From the NCBI GenBank assembly GCA_910587395.1, contig CAJULJ010000071.1, positions 1-12,192 on the forward strand: DNA of 12,192 nt. Direction: 5' to 3'. The notes under the pieces are model-generated. The model did no database searches. It saw only the letters and a list, made by a program, of their open reading frames with translations, and was not told the origin of the DNA. Position 1 is the first letter of the stretch; every line of letters begins with the position of its first letter. Source of the DNA: an uncultured Oscillospiraceae bacterium. Its GTDB lineage: Bacteria > Bacillota > Clostridia > Oscillospirales > Oscillospiraceae. Positions 1 through 8,282 of this stretch are shown in pieces. The translations under genes and the position numbers were made by a program.

Positions 1-99
1 TATCTTCATTTTGTTGATTTAGCACAGTTCCCTTGATTTTTCAAACAAGGCCTAGAGATTGTCCAGTACATCGCAAACTCCCTGCTGGACGTTTTCTCC

Positions 100-1260
100 A
101 TGGACCTGGACTATTTCCGCAGGGTCGCTCCGGTGACAGACGAAATCGTTTCCATCATCATCGCGGCGGGCTGGGCGCTGCTGCTGGGCAATCTGGTTTT
201 TCAGGCCACCAAAAGCATGATGACCGGCCTGGGCTTTGAGGGAGAAGACCCGAAGCTGCTGTTTATGCGGACCTTTGTGTTCGGCTTCCTGCTCCTGGCC
301 AGCCGTCAGATCTGCGACATCGGGCTGGGCATATCCGCCAGCGCCATTGATCTGCTCAAGATCCCCAACAGCGTCACCATCAGCCTCCCCGATGAAAACA
401 ACTTTAACATTGGGGCATCCTGGCTCCTGGTCATCATCATCAATTTCGTCATCATGTGGCAGCTCATCAAGCTCTTTTTCGAGATTGCCGAGCGGTATGT
501 GGTGACGGCGGTGCTGGTCATGTTGTCCCCGCTGGCCTTTGCCACCGGCGGCAGTAAAAACACGGCGGATATTTTCAAGGGCTGGTGCCGGATGTTCGGC
601 TCCATGTGCCTGATGATGGTGCTGAACGTGGTTTTTCTGAAGCTGCTCATCGCGGCCATGGGGCATATGCCCTCCGATGTGGGCGTTCTGCCCTGGATGC
701 TGCTCATTGTCGGCATCGCCAGGGTGGCGAGAAAGGCGGACAGTATCGTGGCCCGCATTGGGCTGAATCCTGCCATCACTGGGGACGGCCTGGGCAGGGG
801 ACTGCCCGGCATGGTGGCCTATGCGGTAGTCAAGAGCGTGGGCTCCACTGTAGCGAAGACGGTGGCTCACTCGGCAGAAAAAGGCGGTTCGGCGGGCGCC
901 AGGCGCTCCAGCGGCCCCGCAGCCGGGGGACGTTCCACACCGCCGCCCACTCCGCCGCCCGCGCCGCCCTCTGGAGGTTCCGGGGGTGGTACGGGGGCAT
1001 CTGCTCCCGGCAGGAACGGTACGTCCGGCAGCAATGGCAAAAACGGCGCAAACGCCGGCAATGGAACGGGCAAAACCTCTGCGGCCTATGCCCAGCAGAG
1101 CGCCGGCGCAGCTTCCAGTGCAGGAACCAATACAGCCGCCAATCCCGGTCAAGCCAAGCAGCAGGCAGCGCCTGGACAGACGCCGCCACAGCAGCCGGTC
1201 CCTGGCAGCGGGGCACAGGCCCAGCGCACAACACCCCAGGGGACGCGGCGCACCTCTGTC
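100..1260 (+). pseudogene. TrbL/VirB6-like conjugal transfer membrane protein, damaged at both ends
   Basis: This is a polytopic inner-membrane channel component of a Gram-positive type IV secretion system. Counting from the ATG at 100, hydrophobic segments lie at about residues 13-34, 53-72, 105-127, 132-149, 166-187 and 196-210. They are followed by the conserved-looking GLNPAITGDG (221-230) and then a long low-complexity Pro/Gly/Ser/Thr/Gln/Ala tail, as is usual for TrbL-like proteins of Clostridia conjugative elements. The frame is open and coding-like back to base 37 (reading GLEIVQYIANSLLDVFS before the ATG), but an in-frame TGA at 34-36 and the lack of ATG, GTG or TTG suggest the true N-terminus is lost. 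The formal reading frame runs to 1686, but coding bias leaves it near 1255 and the rest overlaps virB4 in another frame. Family assignment is fairly sure; functionality is doubtful. Confidence 0.7.
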
Positions 1261-1261
1261 C

Positions 1262-1400
1262 CGCCTGGCCTTCTGCGCAGCGTGCCTGCCGCTGGAGCTC
1301 ACCTGGAAAATCATCGTATCGCTGTTCCTACTGGTGCCGGTGGTGGGCTTTACCCTGATCGGCCTCCCAGCACATCCGGCTTCCGGAGGGGGCCTTCGAT
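1262..1400 (+). pseudogene. Remnant with one membrane helix between trbL and virB4
   Basis: After the TrbL frame fades, GC-ending codons continue in the next frame and encode LPLELTWKIIVSLFLLVPVV and a few more hydrophobic residues, a clear single membrane helix (about 1286-1360). At about 1358-1362 the coding bias shifts again into the virB4 frame, reading LPEGAFDMLG across the ATG at 1401. No start codon or Shine-Dalgarno site for a separate gene is visible. In related elements a small PrgI-type membrane protein usually sits between TrbL and VirB4. This could be what is left of such a gene, or the N-terminal membrane part of this VirB4 itself. I do not recognise the sequence as classical PrgI. 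Confidence 0.35.
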
Positions 1401-3333
1401 ATGCTGGGGACGGTCCACGGCGTTTTTGATGAAACCGCCCTGCAAAAAATTGAGGCCCCCGCCGCTGTTGTACCGGGGAAAAAGAAAAAACGGTGGTTTG
1501 GGAAAAAGCCCCTCCCCGGCGGCGTCAACGTGCTGGAGGCCGGGGCCACCACCATCCCGGACCTCATCGCCCCCTCCTCCATCGACAGCCATTCCCCGGA
1601 CTACCTGCTGCTGGACGGGGTGTACCACGCCTACCTCTACATCGCGGGGTATGGTTACTCCACCGTGGTGGGCAAGGGCTGGCTGACGCCCCTCATCGAG
1701 GCCGGGGAGGGGGTGAGCCTCAGCTTCCAGCTTCGCCGCCAGCCCCGGGAAAAGACGGTGAGCTCCATCTCCCAGACCACCATGGTGAACCGCTCCCGGA
1801 TGCGGGACGTGGGGGACACCCGCCAGGACTTCGAGGAGCTGGGCGACGCCATCTACGCCGGGACCTATCTGAAGGAGGGGATGAACCGGGAGGGGGAGGA
1901 CTTCTACTATATGCACACACTGATCGAGGTGGTGGCGGACGATCCCGACACTCTGGAACAGCGCGTCACCTCCGTGGAGACCCTGTGCGTGGCCTCCGAT
2001 ATGCTGGCCAAGCGGTGCGAGTTCAAGCATGAACAGGCATTTTTGTCCTTCCTGCCCCTGCTGATCTCAGACCCGGACATCGAGCGCAAAAGCCGCCGCA
2101 ACGCCCTCACCCAAGGGGTGGCGGGGGCTTTCCCCTTTGCCTCCTATGAGCTGAGCGACGCGGGTGGTATCTTCCTGGGGCTGAACCTCTACAACCGCTC
2201 CCCGGTGTTCATGGATTTCTTCGACGACTACAAATATACCAACGGCAATTTCGCCGCCTTCGGCTCCAGCGGCGCGGGCAAGTCCACCATGCTCCAGTGC
2301 ATCGCCAAGCGCCTGCGGGAACAGGGACGGAAGATCATCTGCATCGTGCCGGAGAAGGGGCACGAGTACCGCCCCCTCTGTGAGGCCATGGGCGGCCAGT
2401 TCATCAAGCTGGGCCCGTCCTCTCCGGACTGCATCGGCCTGATGGAGATTCGCCGGTTCAGCGCCAATGCCTACGGCGGACAGGTCCGGCGGGACTCCCT
2501 GCTGGCGGAAAAAGTGTCCTGGCTGTCCGTGTGGTACTCCCTGCAAAAGCGGGGCCTCACCGAGGAGGACCGGAGCTACATTGATTCCTCGCTGATTGAG
2601 TGCTATGGACGGTTCGGGATCACCTTTGACAACGCCAGTCTGTTTGAGGCGGACGGCGAGACGCTGAAGGAGATGCCCATGGTAAAGGACTGGTACGACC
2701 TGCTGATGGAGCGTACAGAAACCCGCCATCTGTCTGTGGTGCTCACCCGCTATGTGTCGGGCTCCGCCGCCTCCATGGGCGGACGGACCAACGTCCTACA
2801 TCGTCATCGACCTCACCGGCCTGTCCGACGACCTCCAGCTGGCCGCCGTCTATGCCGCCACCGGCTTTGCCACGGACGTGATCGTGCAGAACGGCGACGT
2901 GGGCACGGCGCTGCTGTCCGACGAGCTGTGGAAGCTGCTGGGGGCCAACTCCAACCCCCTGGCGGCGGATTACACCATGCAGATGGTGAAGCTGATCCGC
3001 TCTCAGGGCGGCATCGCGGGCGTCACCTCCCAGGGCATGGCGGACATGATGGCGCTGGACGGCGGCAAGTGCGGCAAAGGCATCCTGGACAGCTGCCGCG
3101 TCAAGTTTATCATGCAGATGGAGGAACAGGAGGCCCGGCTGGTCCAGGAGAAGCTGGCGCTCACCGAGGAAGAAACCAGGATGATCACCCGGTTCCGCCG
3201 GGGCGAGGGACTGTTGTGCATCGGACACAACCACGTTCCTATCGCCATCCACGTTTCCCCCAAGGAATACGAGGCCATCACCACCTCGCCCACCGACCTG
3301 CGGGCCAGGCTGAGGCAGGGCGCGGAACAGTAA
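1401..3333 (+). pseudogene. VirB4/TraE-type conjugation ATPase, frameshifted
   Basis: This would be the cytoplasmic ATPase that powers assembly and transfer of the type IV secretion system. From the ATG at 1401 the N-terminal part is followed by the Walker A motif GSSGAGKST (residues 288-296, Lys294). At about 2785-2800 the frame is lost after GSAASMGGRTN. The homologous continuation is in the +1 frame, starting TSYIVIDLTGLSDDL and including the Walker B-like ALLSDELW (about 2908-2931) and the TSQGMADM motif (about 3027-3050), ending at TAA 3331-3333. The original frame runs on as Arg/Gly-rich nonsense to 3389. The length missing at the shift looks like a few residues, so a small deletion is more likely than programmed frameshifting. 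The true N-terminus is uncertain: the frame is coding-like back to 1359, although GGAGGGGG 8 bases before 1401 could serve as a ribosome site. Confidence 0.82.
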
Positions 3334-3340
3334 AAAATCA

Positions 3341-3364
3341 GCGGGCGGGGATTTCCCCGCCCGC
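3341..3364 (-). terminator. Rho-independent terminator of the Uma2 gene
   Basis: GCGGGCGGGGA and TCCCCGCCCGC form an 11-bp GC-only-type stem with a very short loop. Read on the minus strand, the stem is followed by TGATTTTTTA, so it terminates the Uma2 gene, whose stop codon lies 5 bases before it. On the + strand, directly after the virB4 stop, it lacks a T tail but may still slow transcription. Confidence 0.75.
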
Positions 3365-3368
3365 CATA

Positions 3369-3938
3369 CTATTCAGGAAAAACTTTTGATAGGTCGATGG
3401 TACAGTCCTCCAAAATATTTACCTTCAAATGATCCTCAACTGTGCCAAAATCTTTTGCAACGTAATATCCGTTTTCCAGAAGGAAAACCTGTACAGACTT
3501 ATCAGTGGGGTCTACGATCCAATATTCCCGAATGCCCGCGCGCTGGTACAAGTTGAATTTGACAAATCTATCATGGCGGCTGGTAGAAGGCGAGAGAATT
3601 TCCATCACCAAATCGGGCGCACCTTTGCAGCCGATGTCATCCAGCTTGGAAGGGTCGCACACCACTGTAATGTCCGGTTCCACCATCGTGTCCACGTTCT
3701 CTGGGTAGTCTCCATCGCACTCAAATGGCCGAACCGCAAACGGTGATGGGTAAACCTCACATTTTTTCCCGTCCAGATAATTGCCCAGCTGCCGGTTAAA
3801 CTCAGATACAGCTTTCTGGTGTGCTCTGGTAGGCGGGGCCATCATCACCGGGTCCCCGTAAATCAATTCAATGCGATCCTGCTCATCCCAGGTCAGCGCG
3901 TCGGCCAGGGTATAATGTTTTTCCAGCGGTAACGGCAT
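3369..3938 (-). CDS. Uma2 family (DUF820) PD-(D/E)XK nuclease-like protein
   Basis: This is a 189-aa protein of the Uma2/DUF820 family, which has a restriction-endonuclease-like fold; cellular roles are poorly known. Visible family hallmarks are the N-terminal YTLADALTWDEQDRIELIYG (about residues 9-28), the metal-site candidate VEPDITVV (about 87-94), APDLVMEILSPSTSRHDR (about 107-124) with the E of the EXL-type motif, and YWIVDP near residue 138. The length is normal for the family and the frame is intact. The start is supported by GGAGG 7-8 bases upstream on the minus strand. It faces opposite to all neighbouring conjugation genes and carries its own terminator and a candidate promoter, so it behaves as an independent cargo unit placed between virB4 and the next backbone gene. 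Nuclease activity is inferred from the fold only. Confidence 0.85.
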   Translation of the reverse strand: MPLPLEKHYTLADALTWDEQDRIELIYGDPVMMAPPTRAHQKAVSEFNRQLGNYLDGKKCEVYPSPFAVRPFECDGDYPENVDTMVEPDITVVCDPSKLDDIGCKGAPDLVMEILSPSTSRHDRFVKFNLYQRAGIREYWIVDPTDKSVQVFLLENGYYVAKDFGTVEDHLKVNILEDCTIDLSKVFPE

Positions 3939-4000
3939 ATGAATCCCTCCTCATCCATCAGCAAGCTGTCCCTGCACCATACTGTTTCTGTTCTGCCTAT

Positions 4001-4029
4001 ATTCTAAACGTTTTTTCAAAAGAAAACAA
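4001..4029 (-). promoter_or_regulatory. Candidate sigma-A promoter for the Uma2 gene
   Basis: On the minus strand TTGTTT and TAGAAT are separated by exactly 17 bases, about 60 bases upstream of the Uma2 start. Both boxes depart from consensus, and the region is AT-rich, so chance matches are possible. Confidence 0.4.
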
Positions 4030-4046
4030 GGGAAGGAGCAAATTTT

Positions 4047-4709
4047 ATGCAAACGGTCAAAGAGATGATCCAGCAAATCCAGGCCATCACCTTCGACGCC
4101 TACAAGTCCAGCGGTCAAGTGGCTGCTCTGCTCAAAGACCAGGGCGGTCCGCCGGAGGCCATGGCAAAGGCGCTGGAGCGGACCGCCGCCCAGATGGAAC
4201 AGGGCACGGTGGAGCTGCGCGCCCTGTGCGAGTCCTGCCTGCCCGAGCTGCTCACCATCGGCCGGAAGCCCGTCCTGCCTACGCTGGATGTGGCCGGAAG
4301 CATCAGCGTGAACGAGTTCGGCTGGCTGATGATCGAGCTGAACACTCTGCTGCCCCACTGCCGCTTTTCCACGCCCGTCTGGCTGACGGACACCATCACC
4401 CGGCTGCTGGACCAGCACGAGCGCCGCCACGGCAAGCTGCCCATGCTGGACCAGGCGCTGCTGGTCATCGAGGAGTTCTGCGACGTGGATTCCCGGAACG
4501 TATTCGATCAGGACAACAAAGGATGGAAAGCCGTCAGCAACGCCATCAAGGGAAGGCTGGTGGAGGATGACGACCAGTTCACCCTCAGCGTTTGCCTGCT
4601 TTCCCAGCGGTTCTCCGGGGCAAAGTCATGCCACATCTATGTGCTCCCCCTCAGCGACACCGGAGACTTTTTCTCCATGCGCGCCGACTGTTATTCCTTT
4701 TCCCGCTGA
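4047..4709 (+). CDS. Conjugative-element protein of unknown function, 220 aa
   Basis: I do not recognise a family. The protein is soluble, acidic to neutral, and has no signal peptide or membrane segment. Its N-terminal third looks helical (MQTVKEMIQQIQAI start, then a Glu/Ala/Leu-rich stretch to about residue 70). The C-terminal half is mixed helix and strand, with a Cys/Asp-containing part around EEFCDVDSRN (about residues 147-156) and an ending of CYSFSR. The start is well supported by AAGGAGC 8 bases before the ATG and by strong GC-third-position bias to the stop. It lies directly upstream of the repeat array and of the winged-helix/VirD4 pair on the same strand, so an accessory role in DNA processing or transfer is possible but is only inferred from position. 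Confidence 0.75.
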   Translation: MQTVKEMIQQIQAITFDAYKSSGQVAALLKDQGGPPEAMAKALERTAAQMEQGTVELRALCESCLPELLTIGRKPVLPTLDVAGSISVNEFGWLMIELNTLLPHCRFSTPVWLTDTITRLLDQHERRHGKLPMLDQALLVIEEFCDVDSRNVFDQDNKGWKAVSNAIKGRLVEDDDQFTLSVCLLSQRFSGAKSCHIYVLPLSDTGDFFSMRADCYSFSR

Positions 4710-4946
4710 CCTTCGGTTACGTTGGAGACACAAATCATACCCTCATCTTTGGCTACAATGCTGCTGCAAAACCCATTTTCCGCAGTTACATTGGCCATAC
4801 AATTCTATTGCTGACCTTCGGTTACACCGGCCCTATGAATGTAACCGAAGGTCAGCACTGTTTTCCCTTTTATTTTCAATGGTTTCCCGCTCCGATGCTC
4901 TGGGGACATTTGAAAAATGTAGACGTCCTATGTCACCTTCGGTTAC
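4709..4946 (+). repeat. ACCTTCGGTTAC repeat array with a 15-bp inverted repeat
   Basis: The 269-base gap before the winged-helix gene contains the exact 12-mer ACCTTCGGTTAC at 4709-4720, 4814-4825 and 4935-4946, and its exact reverse complement at 4841-4852. The middle pair extends to a perfect 15-bp inverted repeat (CTGACCTTCGGTTAC at 4811-4825, complement at 4841-4855) with a 15-base spacer. A degenerate copy, ATCTTTGGCTAC, lies at 4745-4756 and differs only by three transitions. The first copy overlaps the stop codon of the upstream gene, and the last is 18 bases before the Shine-Dalgarno site of the next gene. Binding sites for a DNA-binding protein are the most likely explanation; an oriT or origin is an alternative. 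Confidence 0.85.
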
Positions 4947-4978
4947 ATCAAAGCCCCATATTTAAGGAGGTGTCCCTG

Positions 4979-6094
4979 ATGCTGTACGACCGCAGGGATT
5001 TTGGCCTGCTGCATTTGGCAGGGGCCTATCAATGGCTTCCCTTAGCCGCGCTGCGCTCGCTGTCCCCGCTGAAACAGCTTTACCGGGAGGCCGAACTGCT
5101 GTCCATGATGGGTCTGCTGACCTTTTCCCGGAGTAATGAATACCTGATGCCGTCTCCCCAAGGCTACCAGTTTTTGCAATCGTTTGATCTTGACTGTCAG
5201 TCACCCACCAAGCGGCCTTATGCCAACAGCCCCACGCTCCGCCACCGTTTAGAAATCGGCTCTATCCTTTTCACCTGCCTGGGCGCAGGAATTGAACCCG
5301 CTCTCGACAAAGTAGAACGCCTCAAACGCCAGCCTGTATTTCTTCCGGCCTTTGCCCTGCGCACCGGCGGCGGGAATCTGATGAACGCGGCGGGCTGCGC
5401 CGGTTTTGGCCACTGGGGAGACACCGCCTACATGGTTCAATATGTCAGTGAAAATAATCCTGGCTTTTTCATGAACAATGAGCTGGCCCACCTCCATAAC
5501 CTGGCCTCGGTGTTCAGCGAACGGTTGGACACGCCGCAGACCCTTCTAATGGCGGGAGAGAGCTACCGCTCTATCTACGCCGTTCTCTCCAAAATCACCC
5601 CTACCCAGCGCAACGGGAAAAAGGGATTCGTGGATTACAGTCAGGCATATCCCCGGCTGGGCATCCCCGCCTGTCTGCTGTCCTGTGATGACACCGGCGC
5701 TCTCCAGCTGGCTATCATGCGCCAGACGGACTACCGGGCCCAAATTGCCCAGGCAGCGTTTGGAACCCGCTGGAGCCCGGAGGACAGCCGCATCCCGGAG
5801 GCGGACGGTCAGGTGGATGGAAACCCGCTGGTCATCGCTGTGGATATGGACCTGCGGCGCTTGGGCCGGATCTGCCGGGACGCCTGCCAACAGGGCCGAA
5901 AAGAAATCCTGGTGGCGGCCCTGGAGGGTCAGATGTCCGGCCTGCTGCTGGACTTTTTCCCAAAGAGCGCCCCGATCCGGCCTCTGCGCATCAACAGCAA
6001 AGTGCTCTCCGCAGCTTTCGGCGGCAAATGCGTTTTAGGCGATCCATTGCCGGACGCGCCGCTGAATTGGAAGGGAGGTCTGGCCCATGTTTAA
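4979..6094 (+). CDS. Winged-helix-like conjugative-element protein of unknown function
   Basis: This is a 371-aa protein. The start at 4979 is chosen because of the near-perfect AAGGAGGTG just upstream; the frame is open further back, but that stretch has no coding bias and contains the repeats. Residues about 5-70 look like a winged helix: helices around FGLLHLAGAYQWLPLAALRS and LKQLYREAELLSMMGLL, followed by a wing-like EYLMPSPQGYQFL. The rest is a mixed alpha/beta domain with no motif I can name (VIAVDMDLRRLGRICRDA near residues 283-300). It resembles, weakly, replication-relaxation-type accessory proteins of Gram-positive mobile elements. Its last 8 bases overlap the virD4 start, so the two are translationally coupled. 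It is the natural candidate to bind the repeat array just upstream and regulate its own operon. No domain assignment is certain. Confidence 0.75.
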   Translation: MLYDRRDFGLLHLAGAYQWLPLAALRSLSPLKQLYREAELLSMMGLLTFSRSNEYLMPSPQGYQFLQSFDLDCQSPTKRPYANSPTLRHRLEIGSILFTCLGAGIEPALDKVERLKRQPVFLPAFALRTGGGNLMNAAGCAGFGHWGDTAYMVQYVSENNPGFFMNNELAHLHNLASVFSERLDTPQTLLMAGESYRSIYAVLSKITPTQRNGKKGFVDYSQAYPRLGIPACLLSCDDTGALQLAIMRQTDYRAQIAQAAFGTRWSPEDSRIPEADGQVDGNPLVIAVDMDLRRLGRICRDACQQGRKEILVAALEGQMSGLLLDFFPKSAPIRPLRINSKVLSAAFGGKCVLGDPLPDAPLNWKGGLAHV

Positions 6095-8261
6095 GCTCTC
6101 CACTCACATTGCGAAGCTGGAGGACCGTTGGGGCAAAAAGCTGGAGCGCCTGCTGGACCGGCATAAGGGAAAGTGGAAGCTCTACATCTCGCTGAGCCTT
6201 GGCGCTTGGTACTTCTACGGTATGCTCATCAATTCCATCCGGCTGGGTACCCGGGCCACCTTCAACCAAACCGGCGAGCCGGTGGGTTCCATCTGGGTGG
6301 TAAACCCCTTTCGTAACTTCATTGCCGTCTTTACCCCCACGGGCATTGCGGTAACGCTGGTGGGGGCGCTGCTGGTCTGTCTCATCACAAAGAAAGGCTA
6401 CATTTGGTTTTCCGGCTACAAATACATCCGGGACAAGCGGGGCTTTGACATACTCCCCGACGGCACCCACGGCACCTCCGGCTTCATGTCGAAGAAAGAG
6501 CAGGAAAAGATTGTCCTCACCGGTTCCATCAAAGACCTGGACCGCACCCTCCTGGGAAAGCAGAAGGACAGCCCGGAGGATGACGACAAGTACGCTGAGT
6601 ACGTCCCCCTGAAACCGGGCAGCGGCCTCACCGAACATACCATGATCTACGGCGCCACCGGCTCCGGCAAGACCCGGGGCTTTGTGAAGCCCTTTGTGCT
6701 TCAGACCGCCCGCCGGAAGGAGAGCATGGTCCTGGTGGACCCGAAGGGAGAGATCTACGAGAGTATGTCCGGTTTTCTGCGGGATGAGGGCTACGAGGTC
6801 AGGATGTTCAACCTCCTGGACATGGCGAACAGCGACGCTTGGAACTGCCTGAGCAAAATCGAGCAGGACAAGGATCTGGTGCAGTCCATCGCGGAGGTCA
6901 TCATCAAAAACACGTCCCACGCCAATGAACGCCAGGACTTTTGGGAAAAGGCGGAGCTGAACCTGCTCATGGCGCTCATGCACTATGTCGCGTCCCAGAC
7001 TATCCCCGGCACAAAGGACCTGCTGCCCATCCAACAAAGATCTTTGGGGACGATCTACCGAATGCTGTCCAACGAATCCTTTGCCGATCTGGAGCGGCGG
7101 TTTGAGGCTCTGCCCAAAGGCCATCCGGCCCTGCCGCCCTACGGTATTTTCAAGCTGGCTAACCGCCAGATCTGGGGCAACATCGCCATCGGTTTGGGCA
7201 ACCGGCTGTCCGTATTTCAAAATCCCCTGGTGGACAAGATCACATCCTACAACGAAATTGATTTGACGCTGCCGGGGCAAAAACCATGCGCCTATTTCTG
7301 CTGTATCTCGGCGCAGGATTCCTCCTTGGAGTTCCTCAGCTCCCTGTTTTTCTCCCAGCTGTTCACCAGCCTGATGGACTACGGCCGCAGGCATGGCGAC
7401 CATGGGCGTCTGCCGGTGACGGTGAACGTCTGCCTGGAGGAGTTCTGCAACATCGGCAAGCTGATGGATTTCAAGCGGGTGCTCAATGTCTGCCGCGGCT
7501 CGGCCATCTTCTGTCAAATCATCGTCCAGTCCATTCCCCAGCTCCAGGACCGATACCCCAAAACCGAGTGGGAGGAACTGATCGGCTGTACCGACATTCA
7601 GATCTGCCTGGGCTGCAACGATGTGGACACGGCCACCTATATCTCCAAAAAGTGCGGCATGGTGACCATCAAGGTGGAGAACAAACAGATGCCGCTCATG
7701 CCCCTGTTTTCCCCGGTCTACACCTCCACCCGGCCCTACAGCCAGACCAAGAGCAATACCCAGCGGCCCCTTATGTACCCGGATGAGATCATGCGCATGG
7801 ACAACCGGGAATGCCTGGTGCTGCTGCGGGGCGAAAAACCGCTGCATCTCTATAAGATCATCCCCGACGAACACCCCAGCTTTGATCGGCTGCGGGATGC
7901 GAGGGTAGCGGACTATGTTCCTCAATGGCGGCAGGAAGCCGCGCCGCCTAAATCAGAACCAGCTCCACCATCTGAGTCTCCCGCTGAACCGAGGCCAGCG
8001 GAGCAGGTGAAGTCTGACCCGCCCCCTGCACCTCCAGCACCAGACCCAACCCAGCCGCCGGAGCAGGATGCTCCAGCCAAAGGCCACGGAGGCTGGGGGC
8101 CTCAATACGACTACGGCCTGTTGGACCCGGAGATGGACGGCTTTGATGGGGATGAGTCAAAAACAGGCGTCGGCCAGGATGCCCCTTACGGCGCGTTTGA
8201 TTTGATTGAAATGGAGCCCCAGGATGTGGGCGGGAAGCATAAAGAGGAGGAGCGGCGCTGA
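6087..8261 (+). CDS. VirD4/TraG-type conjugal coupling protein
   Basis: This is a membrane-anchored ATPase that links the relaxosome to the type IV secretion channel. It has 724 aa and an intact frame. Two N-terminal membrane segments lie at about residues 31-52 and 72-103. Walker A is GATGSGKT (189-196), followed by LVDPKGEIYE (Asp218), which is typical for TraG/VirD4. The Walker B strand is VCLEEFCNIG, with Glu451-Glu452 in place of the usual Asp-Glu. The QSIPQLQDRY segment is typical of the family's C-terminal ATPase motif. After about residue 613 comes a Pro/Glu-rich tail of about 85 residues and an acidic end (GLLDPEMDGFDGDES), perhaps a docking region. AAGGGAGG lies 8 bases upstream of the start, inside the overlapping previous gene. 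It is the best-preserved transfer gene in the window. Confidence 0.95.
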   Translation: MFKLSTHIAKLEDRWGKKLERLLDRHKGKWKLYISLSLGAWYFYGMLINSIRLGTRATFNQTGEPVGSIWVVNPFRNFIAVFTPTGIAVTLVGALLVCLITKKGYIWFSGYKYIRDKRGFDILPDGTHGTSGFMSKKEQEKIVLTGSIKDLDRTLLGKQKDSPEDDDKYAEYVPLKPGSGLTEHTMIYGATGSGKTRGFVKPFVLQTARRKESMVLVDPKGEIYESMSGFLRDEGYEVRMFNLLDMANSDAWNCLSKIEQDKDLVQSIAEVIIKNTSHANERQDFWEKAELNLLMALMHYVASQTIPGTKDLLPIQQRSLGTIYRMLSNESFADLERRFEALPKGHPALPPYGIFKLANRQIWGNIAIGLGNRLSVFQNPLVDKITSYNEIDLTLPGQKPCAYFCCISAQDSSLEFLSSLFFSQLFTSLMDYGRRHGDHGRLPVTVNVCLEEFCNIGKLMDFKRVLNVCRGSAIFCQIIVQSIPQLQDRYPKTEWEELIGCTDIQICLGCNDVDTATYISKKCGMVTIKVENKQMPLMPLFSPVYTSTRPYSQTKSNTQRPLMYPDEIMRMDNRECLVLLRGEKPLHLYKIIPDEHPSFDRLRDARVADYVPQWRQEAAPPKSEPAPPSESPAEPRPAEQVKSDPPPAPPAPDPTQPPEQDAPAKGHGGWGPQYDYGLLDPEMDGFDGDESKTGVGQDAPYGAFDLIEMEPQDVGGKHKEEERR

Positions 8262-8276
8262 TTGCGCTGCCCCTCC
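8246..8276. terminator. Possible bidirectional stem-loop between convergent genes
   Basis: GGAGGAGCGGCGC and GCGCTGCCCCTCC pair at 12 of 13 positions (one G-T pair, one A-C mismatch) around a 5-base loop. The stem covers the end of virD4 and the 21-base gap to the convergent toxin gene. There is no real T run on either side, so termination is uncertain. Confidence 0.3.
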
Positions 8277-8282
8277 CCAGCT

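Noticed and set aside
52..1314. 420-codon open frame on the minus strand
   Set aside because: It is antisense to trbL, with Arg/Gly/His-rich composition and no recognisable domain.
2780..2800. Programmed ribosomal frameshift in virB4
   Set aside because: No slippery heptamer or downstream structure is seen, and a few residues also seem to be missing.
4811..4855. The 15-bp inverted repeat as a simple terminator of the 4047 gene
   Set aside because: The stem has a long 15-base loop and no immediate T run, and the same 12-mer occurs elsewhere in the gap, which fits protein binding better; a secondary terminating effect is not excluded.
4709..4946. CRISPR array
   Set aside because: Only four 12-base copies in mixed orientation with unequal spacing and no cas genes.
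5991..7925. 644-codon open frame on the minus strand
   Set aside because: It lies antisense to virD4, whose Walker motifs and membrane helices are clear; long antisense frames are expected in GC-rich genes.
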